Positions 22,301 through 24,939 of a stretch of 24,939 nt of DNA are shown here, piece by piece. The notes beneath the pieces are model-generated. The model was given only the letters and a program-made list of their open reading frames with translations. It searched no databases and was not told the DNA's origin. The DNA is from Apostichopus californicus (Eukaryota > Echinodermata > Holothuroidea > Aspidochirotida > Stichopodidae), in assembly GCA_020650975.1 (NCBI GenBank), contig JAIPMN010001483.1, positions 1-24,939 on the forward strand, in the 5' to 3' direction. Numbering within the stretch: position 1 is the stretch's first letter; each line of letters begins with the position of its first letter. Both the position numbers and the translations under genes were made by a program.

Positions 22301-23118
22301 CAAACTAACCCAGAGTTCAAACATTTCTTCAGCGTCCTATCAGGGCACTATCTAAGAGGTTTAACAATTGTACTGTACATTTATACCATTAATATACCAC
22401 CATTAACTAAAGCCATCACCATTAAATAAAGCCATACCACCATTAATATAACACCACTAATTAAAGACACATCACCATTAATTTACCACCATTAATTAAA
22501 GCATACATACAGCCATACCATATGTCAGTAATCACCAACCTCTTCACCATTAATAGACCACCATTAATTAAAGACATATCACCATTAATATACCACCATT
22601 AATTAAAGACATATCACCATTAATTAAAGCCTCATCACCATTAATATACCACCATTAATTAAAGCGTACATACAGCCACACCATATGTCAGTAATCACCA
22701 ACCTCTTCACCATTAATAGACCACCATTAATTAAAGACATATCACCATTAATTAAAGCCATATCACCATTAATATAACACCATTAATTAAAGCGTACATA
22801 CAGCCACGCCATATGTCAGTATTTTACCAACCTCTTCTTTCTTCTTCGTCTTTTCTTCGACGATGGACATCTCTTCTCTGGTAATTCCTTTCTGGAGTCC
22901 TCCAGTGGGACCTCTTCAAGGCCACTGTCCCCACCACCCTCCCCCTCCCCTTCCTCTTCCTCTAGGTAACCCTCCCCTTCATCTTCTATATCCTCCTCTC
23001 TCTCCGCTGGGTCCGCTACATTATCGGAATCCTTGGATTTTGCACTGTGTGATACGGGCGTTGATTTGTTTGGGGTGCTTGCTATTCCACTGTCTGGTTC
23101 AGATGCCTTCTCCACCAT
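1275..23118 (-). CDS. TTLL6: TTLL6/TTLL13-type tubulin polyglutamylase, 16 coding exons (whole gene span)
   Basis: This gene encodes a tubulin-tyrosine-ligase-like glutamylase. Enzymes of this clade use ATP to extend glutamate side chains on tubulin C-terminal tails, mainly in cilia and axonemes. The joined exons give 1071 residues. The conserved core shows the TTL signatures: FPGMSEICRKDLLARN (154-169), an ATP-grasp block CKPESGCQGRGIF (211-223; K212 is the likely ATP-binding lysine), DGFKMDFRVYV (250-260), HLTNYAINKH (299-308), CFEILGFDVMLD (377-388) and LLEVNHSPSF (395-404; E397 and N399 are the likely Mg ligands by family analogy). All introns are GT-AG and every exon-exon phase agrees. 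Vertebrate TTLL6 and TTLL13 are about equally similar, so the symbol marks the clade and not strict orthology. The C-terminal tail from about residue 589 is not recognised. Seen: exons, phases, motifs. Known: family reaction. Inferred: exact ends of the transcript. Confidence 0.93.
2015..2170. repeat. Diverged dispersed repeat, copy A
   Basis: This shares with 2620-2805 an ordered series of blocks: CATCGGG, a block around ATAA(CAT or TGC)...GCCCCC, then GATAATACACTAT, ATCCCATAT, and a TTAATT..CCTG-like end. The series is in the same orientation and the same order, so this is an old direct duplication or two copies of one dispersed repeat. The minus-strand frame reads RRGPSDVIVPGPDGALEV, which looks repeat-borne. 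Family unknown. Confidence 0.45.
2502..2610. repeat. Tandem repeat, about 43-bp unit, 2.5 copies
   Basis: The unit runs TTTGTACTCCAT..GTTTCAAGCATTTCT..CTAGCATA and repeats at spacings of 43 and 42 bases, with a partial third copy. Confidence 0.8.
2620..2805. repeat. Diverged dispersed repeat, copy B
   Basis: This is the second copy of the repeat at 2015-2170, sharing CATCGGG, GCCCCC, GATAATACACTAT and ATCCCATAT in the same order. It is more AT-rich than copy A and followed by C-rich runs. The family is not recognised. Confidence 0.45.
2979..3037. repeat. Tandem repeat, 17-18-bp unit, about 3.4 copies
   Basis: Units of the form GTGGCAAATAGTTTCYG follow one another with a few substitutions (GTGGCAAGTAGTTTCT, GTCGCAAATAGTTTCTG, GTGGCAAATAGTTTCCG). 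Confidence 0.8.
3223..3337 (-). CDS. TTLL6: TTLL6 exon 15
   Basis: This exon completes A1000 and encodes residues 1001-1037, including SNVPSLSVVSGPAPVVHRPD. It has a strong T-rich acceptor (TTTTTTTGGTTCCACAG) and a consensus GTAAGT donor. The apparent TAA in the open frame lies inside that donor and is removed by splicing. Phase 1 to 2 fits exon 14 and the proposed last exon. Confidence 0.82.
3338..5140 (-). other. TTLL6: Intron 14 of TTLL6
   Basis: This 1803-base intron is AT-rich with a few C-rich or G-rich runs (for example 4456-4466). CAGGGGTCCTCAAAATG at 3791 resembles a DNA-transposon end, but no partner end is found. No coding signal is seen. Confidence 0.6.
5141..5588 (-). CDS. TTLL6: TTLL6 exon 14 (polar tail exon)
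   Basis: This exon encodes 149 codons, residues 851-999, starting ATTSNRMYPHPPNGSTG and ending in RREYG split over the donor GTAAGG. It is rich in S, N, G and R, including NSYMNLNLNANAHSDW, and is probably disordered. Higher GC, an open frame and consensus splice sites (acceptor CATCCTGTAG at 5589) support it. The phase runs from 0 to 1 and matches exons 13 and 15. No domain is recognised. Confidence 0.85.
6422..6768. mobile_element. Non-autonomous hAT-type DNA transposon (MITE)
   Basis: The element is 347 bp with terminal inverted repeats. The left end is CAGGGTTGTAGCTAGGA and the right end, read inward, is CAGTGTTGTAGCTACGCC. Both ends are flanked by an 8-bp TATATATA (6414-6421 and 6769-6776). 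An 8-bp target duplication and CAG-starting inverted ends are typical of the hAT superfamily. The interior is GC-richer than the intron and encodes no transposase. Because the flank is a TA-repeat, the duplication is suggestive rather than conclusive. Confidence 0.75.
7386..7502 (-). CDS. Candidate in-frame cassette exon inside intron 13
   Basis: This 117-bp stretch (39 codons) has AATGCAG as acceptor and AAG|GTGAAG as donor. It encodes ITSATNSEVNFLESTSLG then SSTINSKAFRKDSTN, a Ser/Thr/Asn-rich composition like exons 13 and 14. Only the phase-0 frame is open, and intron 13 is phase 0, so inclusion would keep the reading frame and give a 1110-residue protein. Local GC is higher than in the flanking intron. 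The polypyrimidine tract is weak. It may be an alternatively used exon or a chance open stretch. Confidence 0.38.
8480..9020. repeat. Diverged direct duplication, about 350-bp period
   Basis: Blocks near 8488-8600 recur in the same order near 8839-8945: GAAG.CTGAAATA.TTCATGT, AAAGCATT/AAGGCATT, AACTGAACA..AATC, AGA..AT..AAGA.CCAG.CA. Identity is moderate, so the duplication is old. No gene is associated with it. Confidence 0.5.
9514..10098 (-). CDS. TTLL6: TTLL6 exon 13 (large polar tail exon)
   Basis: This is the largest exon, 195 codons, residues 656-850 in phase 0 to 0. It starts YSFRRYPRVYTSSNFRNQ after the acceptor CTATTCCCTAG and ends ...NQPLSVK before GTAGTT. The composition is rich in S, N, Q, K, R and T, with no hydrophobic core, so it is probably disordered. 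GC content is above that of the surrounding introns, and the frame runs more than 200 codons without a stop. No family motif is recognised. The 3' boundary is the weakest part, because the frame stays open for about 36 more codons. Confidence 0.8.
10444..10670. repeat. Palindrome of two tRNA-like (SINE head) sequences
   Basis: Two arms of about 100 bp (10444-10544 and 10571-10670) are inverted copies separated by about 26 bases. Shared blocks include TTGGCT/TTGGGCT, GGAT..GAAC.AG, TTACA.GCCCTG and TTGTTG.CAA.CC. The left arm on the minus strand carries an A-box-like TAGCTCCATTTGCAGAGC (10516-10499) and a B-box AGTTCGAATCC (10469-10459). The right arm on the plus strand carries TTGGTAGAATGC and GGTTCCTATCC (10644-10654). 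These are pol III internal-promoter shapes typical of tRNA-derived SINEs. Neither folds as a clean tRNA. Confidence 0.7.
10447..10520 (-). pseudogene. tRNA-like sequence (Thr-TGT-like anticodon loop), degenerate
   Basis: On the minus strand the order is A-box, anticodon-like loop CTTGTAA (TGT at the anticodon position), B-box TTCGAATCC, then TTTAGCCA. The 5' acceptor strand does not pair with the 3' TTTAGCC, and the D-arm is irregular. It is better read as a tRNA-derived repeat head than as a functional tRNA. Confidence 0.45.
10822..11022 (-). CDS. TTLL6: TTLL6 exon 12 (two possible donors)
   Basis: This exon encodes residues 589-655, including DILEEEELDRISGLLQRDN and LGVVEHVYRLLHCTPGTIG. 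The acceptor is CCTCACAG. The consensus GTAAGT donor ends the exon at 10822. A second donor, AAG|GTACCT, would end it at 10789 and add 11 in-frame residues (VSHQIDRVQHK). Both leave phase 0, so either isoform is possible. I do not recognise a domain in this segment. Confidence 0.85.
11023..11440 (-). other. TTLL6: Intron 11 of TTLL6
   Basis: This intron is 418 bases of AT-rich sequence; I see nothing else in it. Confidence 0.65.
11441..11642 (-). CDS. TTLL6: TTLL6 exon 11 (basic coiled region)
   Basis: This exon encodes residues 522-588. It begins with a charged helical run, QQREEIKAKQEKLEMMLRKK, followed by a basic, proline- and serine-containing stretch (RRKTKPLVPRVASISKRSS). It is probably the end of the microtubule-binding extension. 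Acceptor CACTTGCAG; donor GTAAGT. The phase runs from 2 to 0. Confidence 0.9.
11643..12819 (-). other. TTLL6: Intron 10 of TTLL6
   Basis: This intron is 1177 bases, AT-rich, with no recognisable repeat or gene. The plus-strand open frames that begin inside exon 11 and run into it are antisense shadows. Confidence 0.65.
12820..13008 (-). CDS. TTLL6: TTLL6 exon 10 (helical extension)
   Basis: This exon encodes residues 459-520, beginning KEEFEESQATAAEVQLKFED, with the segment GNFRRIFPCEDSEKYDKYF in the middle. That segment matches the 'NFRRIYP---EKYE-FF' pattern downstream of the core in TTLL glutamylases. Acceptor AAATTACAG; donor GTAATT. It enters in phase 2 and leaves in phase 2. Confidence 0.93.
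13009..13397 (-). other. TTLL6: Intron 9 of TTLL6
   Basis: This intron is 389 bases; I see nothing in it beyond a short T-run and C-run near 13292-13305. Confidence 0.65.
13398..13579 (-). CDS. TTLL6: TTLL6 exon 9 (end of catalytic core)
   Basis: This exon encodes residues 398-457, starting VNHSPSFHTDSKLDREVKED, which completes the Mg-binding LLEVNHSPSF motif across the intron. It continues into the cationic helix CIEEERRRVKERLLQRAKPK. In polyglutamylating TTLLs a basic helical extension at this place binds microtubules. Acceptor TTCTGTCAG; donor GTCAGG. The phase runs from 0 to 2. Confidence 0.95.
13580..15218 (-). other. TTLL6: Intron 8 of TTLL6
   Basis: About 85% of this 1639-base intron is the tandem array at 13772-15166. 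Only about 190 bases at the acceptor end and about 50 at the donor end are unique. Confidence 0.75.
13772..15166. repeat. Minisatellite array, about 53-bp unit (about 26 copies) with higher-order structure
   Basis: The unit reads, in parts, GGTACTTGTTCTTGTACTCA, TAACAAAGTACTTGTATTCA and TAACAAGGGAAAT. It is built from two related half-units of CTTGTACTCATAACAA type. In the distal part a larger unit of three basic repeats recurs (variant AAAGTATTTGTACTAATAA at 14694, 14853 and 14992; spacing 159, then 139 because one 20-base half-unit is missing). Mutations are shared between neighbouring units, as expected from unequal exchange or slippage. The open minus-strand frame at 13833-14048 follows from the repeat composition and is not coding. 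Confidence 0.95.
15219..15444 (-). CDS. TTLL6: TTLL6 exon 8 (Mg/ATP site)
   Basis: This exon encodes residues 323-397. IIKTLISAHPILKHNYRTCF, then CFEILGFDVMLDKKQRPW and LLE, follow the vertebrate TTLL6/13 order. D384 and E397 are likely metal ligands by family analogy. The vertebrate proteins have extra residues in the 'FPQYL-GGTCACFE' region, where this copy has a shorter FPNHIKGSACFE. Acceptor ATATGCAG; donor GTAAAA. Its donor is about 53 bp from a large tandem array. Confidence 0.96.
15445..16376 (-). other. TTLL6: Intron 7 of TTLL6
   Basis: This 932-base intron contains a 108-bp tandem duplication (16037-16251) and an A-run at about 15860-15875. No coding signal is seen. Confidence 0.65.
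16037..16251. repeat. Tandem duplication, 108-bp unit, 2 copies
   Basis: The copies begin GGAAATGATGGAACAATTAC at 16037 and again at 16145, and end with GGTTAAAGTACACAC. They differ only by a few bases and small indels (for example GACAAAGAC versus GACAAGAC), so the duplication is recent. Confidence 0.93.
16377..16462 (-). CDS. TTLL6: TTLL6 exon 7
   Basis: This exon encodes residues 294-321, DDVCMHLTNYAINKHSSDF and VRNDDTGSK. The HLTNYAINKH motif is diagnostic of the TTLL catalytic domain. Acceptor TCTTGCAG; donor GTAAGA. The phase runs from 0 to 2, and the split codon CGC gives R322. Confidence 0.96.
16620..16763 (-). CDS. TTLL6: TTLL6 exon 6
   Basis: This exon encodes exactly 48 codons, residues 246-293, in phase 0 to 0. 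PFLIDGFKMDFRVYVLV contains basic and acidic residues (K253, D255, R257) conserved in glutamylating TTLLs, and CDPLRIYVFNDGLARFATM is also typical. Acceptor CACTTCCAG; donor GTAAGTG. Confidence 0.96.
16764..17140 (-). other. TTLL6: Intron 5 of TTLL6
   Basis: This intron is 377 bases with a C-rich run at 16917-16926 and no other feature. The minus-strand open frame at 16908-17138 is intronic apart from its boundary. Confidence 0.65.
17141..17297 (-). CDS. TTLL6: TTLL6 exon 5 (ATP-grasp block)
   Basis: This exon encodes residues 194-245. It contains TYICKPESGCQGRGIFITKN, the nucleotide-binding segment of the ATP-grasp fold with the likely ATP-contacting K212 and the glycine-rich loop. IKPGEHMVLQQYVSK follows. 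Acceptor TTTCACAG and donor GTATGTG are both good. The phase runs from 2 to 0. Confidence 0.96.
17756..18112. mobile_element. TTAA-flanked MITE, copy 1 (piggyBac-like target)
   Basis: A 357-bp element lies between TTAA at 17752-17755 and TTAA at 18113-18116. The left end is AGTTATTGAAGACTCGCCCC. The right end, read inward, is AGGGTGTGAAGACGCGTGC. Copy 2 at 18334-18701 is clearly homologous over the whole length and in the same orientation. TTAA duplication is characteristic of the piggyBac superfamily. No transposase is encoded; the minus-strand open frame inside it (17706-18125) is also partly present in copy 2 and looks repeat-borne. Confidence 0.78.
18161..18253. repeat. Head-to-head pair of hammerhead-ribozyme-like motifs
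   Basis: The minus-strand motif (18200-18161) reads GCCTCTGAACA, a hairpin ATCC-TGCAA-GGAT, then CGAAACGTCAGACC. Its GAAA box is intact, but the CUGANGA box has C for the conserved G. The plus-strand motif (18213-18253) reads GCCTCTGAAGA, a hairpin GATTC-TGCTA-GAATT, then GAAGAAGCAGGCC. Its CUGANGA box is intact and the GAAA box is altered. GAGGC and GCCTC face each other across about 12 bases, so the pair can also fold as one long hairpin. This resembles the ribozyme-bearing ends of Penelope-like elements. Confidence 0.55.
18334..18701. mobile_element. TTAA-flanked MITE, copy 2 (piggyBac-like target)
   Basis: This 368-bp element is flanked by TTAA at 18330-18333 and 18702-18705. The terminal inverted repeats are AGGCATTGAAGACTCGCCCC and, on the other strand, AGGGTGTGAAGACTCGCGC. 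The termini match each other better than in copy 1. Copies 1 and 2 differ by scattered substitutions and short indels. Its end is only 15 bases from the exon 4 donor. Confidence 0.8.
18721..18851 (-). CDS. TTLL6: TTLL6 exon 4
   Basis: This exon encodes residues 150-192, including the family signature KINHFPGMSEICRKDLLARN and then PRTWVLPA. The acceptor is CTCAACAG before 18851. The donor is a consensus GTGAGT from 18720. The phase runs from 0 to 2, and the split codon gives D193. Oddly, the 5' splice site lies only 15 bp from the end of a TTAA-flanked MITE. Confidence 0.95.
18852..19340 (-). other. TTLL6: Intron 3 of TTLL6
   Basis: This intron is 489 bases of AT-rich sequence; I see nothing else in it. 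Confidence 0.65.
19341..19459 (-). CDS. TTLL6: TTLL6 exon 3
   Basis: This exon encodes residues 111-149, including RRMSKKFGMKEVGEDEDW and TDYSVALERVMEMKRYQ. These match the vertebrate TTLL6/13 core almost residue for residue. The acceptor is CTCACAG just before 19459 and the donor GTATTA follows 19341. The phase runs from 1 to 0. Confidence 0.95.
19460..21666 (-). other. TTLL6: Intron 2 of TTLL6
   Basis: This 2207-base intron has a 13-base G-run at 19767-19780 and a C-rich run near 21569-21602. I found no coding exon, RNA gene or clear repeat. Open frames at 20772-20960 (plus) and 21230-21454 (minus) have no recognisable protein signature. Confidence 0.6.
21667..21707 (-). CDS. TTLL6: TTLL6 exon 2
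   Basis: This 41-bp exon encodes VIGINLNNCKYDS (residues 97-109), the first strand of the TTL core. It corresponds to the 'VINLSNCKYES' stretch of vertebrate TTLL6/13. It has a T-rich tract and TAG acceptor ending at 21708, and a consensus GTGAGT donor from 21666. It enters in phase 2 and leaves in phase 1, and the split codon GTC gives V110. The exon is too short to be found by ORF length; I found it by the expected protein sequence. Confidence 0.9.
21708..22831 (-). other. TTLL6: Intron 1 (first between coding exons) of TTLL6
   Basis: This intron is 1124 bases. The half next to exon 1 is a tandem array (about 22380-22826). The rest is AT-rich without a recognisable feature. Confidence 0.65.
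22380..22826. repeat. ACCATTAAT tandem array with higher-order unit containing a copied splice-donor boundary
   Basis: Short units of the type CACCATTAATTAAAG(C/A)CATAT repeat with small variations. A larger unit also recurs, GC(A/G)TACATACAGCCA..CCATATGTCAGTA..., followed by CCAACCTCTTC. That last block occurs at 22535, 22698 and 22827, and the third occurrence is the genuine end of exon 1. The spacings are 163 and 129 bases. Confidence 0.85.
22832..23118 (-). CDS. TTLL6: TTLL6 exon 1 (coding): start codon, acidic/basic leader
   Basis: This exon encodes residues 1-95 plus two bases of R96. The ATG at 23118 is followed by G at +4 and preceded by an in-frame TAA at 23124-23122, so no longer N-terminus is possible in this exon. 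Residues 40-74 are strongly acidic and glycine-rich (including GEGYLEEEEGEGEGGG). Residues 88-96 are a cluster of lysine and arginine, just before the conserved 'INL-NCKY' start of the TTL core, as in vertebrate TTLL6. The 3' end is ambiguous. A donor at GTTGGT (exon ending 22832) keeps the frame into exon 2. The alternative GTAAAA donor (exon ending 22828) would break the frame unless a micro-exon intervenes. Confidence 0.85.
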
Positions 23119-23125
23119 AATTTAG
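23119..23125 (-). other. TTLL6: 5' UTR tail of first coding exon; acceptor of a non-coding first exon
   Basis: Read on the minus strand, a T/C-rich tract followed by TTGGCAG ends at 23126. The sequence CTAAATT then leads directly into the ATG. This looks like a 3' splice site, so the gene probably starts with a non-coding exon further upstream, either in 23127-24939 or outside the window. I could not identify it. Confidence 0.5.
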
Positions 23126-24939
23126 CTGCCAACGATATTTGGAAGAAACATAAGAAAAATGAAAATAACATTCTGTATCTGGCAGGACCATCCTCTGTAT
23201 AATAATTGATTGTCAGTACTTATCCACTGTTAGTTAGGTTTCCTTTTCTTTTTTTCAGCAAAAACATAACAAATATTAAGGAAGTTGGAAGACAGTGTAG
23301 TAAAAGGTTTACTGAAAAACTCAACCACCACTTCTGGGACAGAGAGAGATTGTCTGTGTTCAGTCAAGCATAACTGATTATTAACTCCACCCCTTCCAAA
23401 TGATTCCGAAGTTACAAAGCCATTGTCATTGACATACCTTTAAGTTCAATTAGGACAACAATAGATCTATGCTTCATAGAACAGCACTGTACCACAATAG
23501 TATTGCAATGAGCAATGCAATCACCACAACATCTCGAATGATTGCGGTTTAAAGGATCAACAAAATGTGTGGAAATGTATGTGATAATTCCTGCATGGTG
23601 ACTTTTTCCCAGTTATCACATGAAATTATTTCAGACACCATTACAGCACATTGTTATCGAAGCGGATGCAAAATTTGTACATGTATTGCAAAGTTCTATT
23701 GTGTCTAATAATCTTATGAATCCCCACAGAAAGCAATACGATCTTCATTACTAACTGTAGGATAGTGAGGTTTTGGTTCCCTATGGCCCTCTGAAATAAA
23801 GTTGCTTCAACCAATGTTTCTCCTCTGGTCCTTGTGTTGAATTTGCTACGCTGTACATGCATTCATCATACATGTGGTGACTTAAAGACAGACCACATTA
23901 AATTACACATTGACTACAAACAGGTCTGACTTAATATCCAGGCGTTATGAACTTAGGAATCACTGAAGCTTCTGTGTACAGCATAACAGAGCACAAAACC
24001 AAAAATACACACATAATTCTAACCAAAGATTAATCCAGGTGTATCCACAGTTAACATACATGTATGCATCCAGCGTTTCAGTTTGTGAGTCAAATGACTA
24101 TTGAGTTAAGTGGGAAAGGAACTACTCCTCCTCAGCTCCACCCCCTCCCTCCTCAGCTCAACCCCCTCCCTCCTCAGCTCAACCCCCTCCCTTCTCCCAT
24201 TACCAGCGAGGCCCAAGCTACACTAATTACGGCACAATTATACAGCCCATGCACACACACACAATAAGAAGGATAAAGGGTTAGTACTTGTAACATTTAA
24301 TGAACTCAGTAGTTCTGAGACAAGGAAAAAAGGAAATTAAAGGTAGAGTTGTTTTTATTGGAACTGATTTCACATGCGTTTACAAGATACTTACAATTTA
24401 CTTTGTCGTAAAAGCTTTAATTTCCAGCAACGCAATCCTTAATGTACAGCAACGCGATCTAATTGAGATTGAGTTTTCAATCTTACAATACAGTACAGAT
24501 TGGTGTGCAATATCTAATGAATGCTCCCTCACTGTTTGGTCACTTACGACATGGAAGTATATATCCCTAATATTTACTTCTGCGTATGGTTAACTAACGA
24601 ATATGGAGTTAATTAAAGAAAGGGGCCTCTAACAAGCCACAGTTGGGAATGTATATAAGCAAAATCGACTGGACTACAATGGGGCATTTAGCATGACCTT
24701 CTTGCTTAATTACCATGTCAAGGAATCAATTTTACTACATTGATGATACACAGTGAACACCTGTTTCAGAATTGATGTTATATGACTTTCAAATCTGTAA
24801 CACAGTACATACTACTGTACATACAATATATTGTATATGGGCAAATACACAGTAAACCAACACGAAATGATAACATAGAGGTTTTCCACCCCTAAAATTG
24901 ATATTTCCAATGTTCTGTAATGTTCAATATTACTCATTT
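23126..24939. other. Upstream flank or 5' intron of TTLL6, no gene recognised
   Basis: This 1.8-kb AT-rich stretch lies upstream of the first coding exon and, given the acceptor at 23126, probably includes an intron and perhaps a non-coding exon. It holds a C/T-rich 21-bp tandem repeat (24127-24195). No promoter can be assigned, and the open frames here have no protein signature. Confidence 0.55.
24127..24195. repeat. Tandem repeat, 21-bp C/T-rich unit, about 3 copies
   Basis: The unit CTCCTCAGCTCAACCCCCTCC repeats with one C/A difference in the first copy. Confidence 0.85.

Noticed and set aside
22863-23120. Plus-strand proline-rich open frame of 85 codons
   Set aside because: It is the complement of exon 1's acidic and glycine-rich leader.
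24650-24660. TATATAAG sequence resembling a TATA box
   Set aside because: It is on the plus strand, opposite to TTLL6, in AT-rich DNA, and no gene follows it.
1-24939. CRISPR array, bacterial operon or viral genes
   Set aside because: The tandem arrays lack unique spacers between identical repeats, and the only supported protein gene is an intron-containing animal TTLL enzyme.

Overview
The window is eukaryotic, metazoan nuclear DNA. It is AT-rich, has no operon-like ORFs, and carries a single split gene with GT-AG introns embedded in repeat-rich non-coding sequence. The gene lies on the minus strand and covers most of the window (coding span 23118 down to 1275). It encodes a tubulin polyglutamylase of the TTLL6/TTLL13 clade. 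Protein similarity to the vertebrate enzymes is very high over the catalytic core, while the long C-terminal tail is unfamiliar. The repeat content and composition suggest a marine invertebrate, perhaps an echinoderm or other non-vertebrate deuterostome; that is an inference, not a demonstration.

I could assemble 16 coding exons whose splice phases agree end to end: 22832-23118, 21667-21707, 19341-19459, 18721-18851, 17141-17297, 16620-16763, 16377-16462, 15219-15444, 13398-13579, 12820-13008, 11441-11642, 10822-11022, 9514-10098, 5141-5588, 3223-3337 and 1275-1377. The total is 3216 nt, giving a 1071-residue protein. Residues 1-96 are an acidic then basic leader. Residues about 97-458 are the TTL/ATP-grasp catalytic domain. 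Residues about 436-530 are the cationic, helical microtubule-binding extension. The rest is a polar, probably disordered tail. A short 5' UTR tail with an acceptor at 23126 implies an upstream non-coding exon that I cannot place. An AATAAA signal at 1070-1065 ends the transcript.

The introns carry most of the unusual structure. From low to high coordinate they hold: short tandem repeats and a diverged repeat pair (2.0-3.0 kb); a hAT-type non-autonomous element with 8-bp target duplications (6414-6776); a phase-compatible candidate cassette exon (7386-7502); a palindrome of two tRNA-like SINE heads (10444-10670); a 1.4-kb array of about 53-bp units with higher-order structure (13772-15166); a 108-bp tandem duplication (16037-16251); two TTAA-flanked MITEs of one family with a head-to-head pair of hammerhead-ribozyme-like motifs between them (17752-18705); and a tandem array that has copied the exon 1 splice-donor boundary (about 22380-22826). 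A further degenerate hammerhead-like motif lies downstream of the gene (341-380).

No second protein-coding gene, canonical RNA gene, CRISPR array or prokaryotic element was found. I see no evidence for a new multi-gene system. The more original signals are the splice-donor duplication, the candidate cassette exon and alternative donor in the tail, and the paired inverted ribozyme and tRNA-like repeats.
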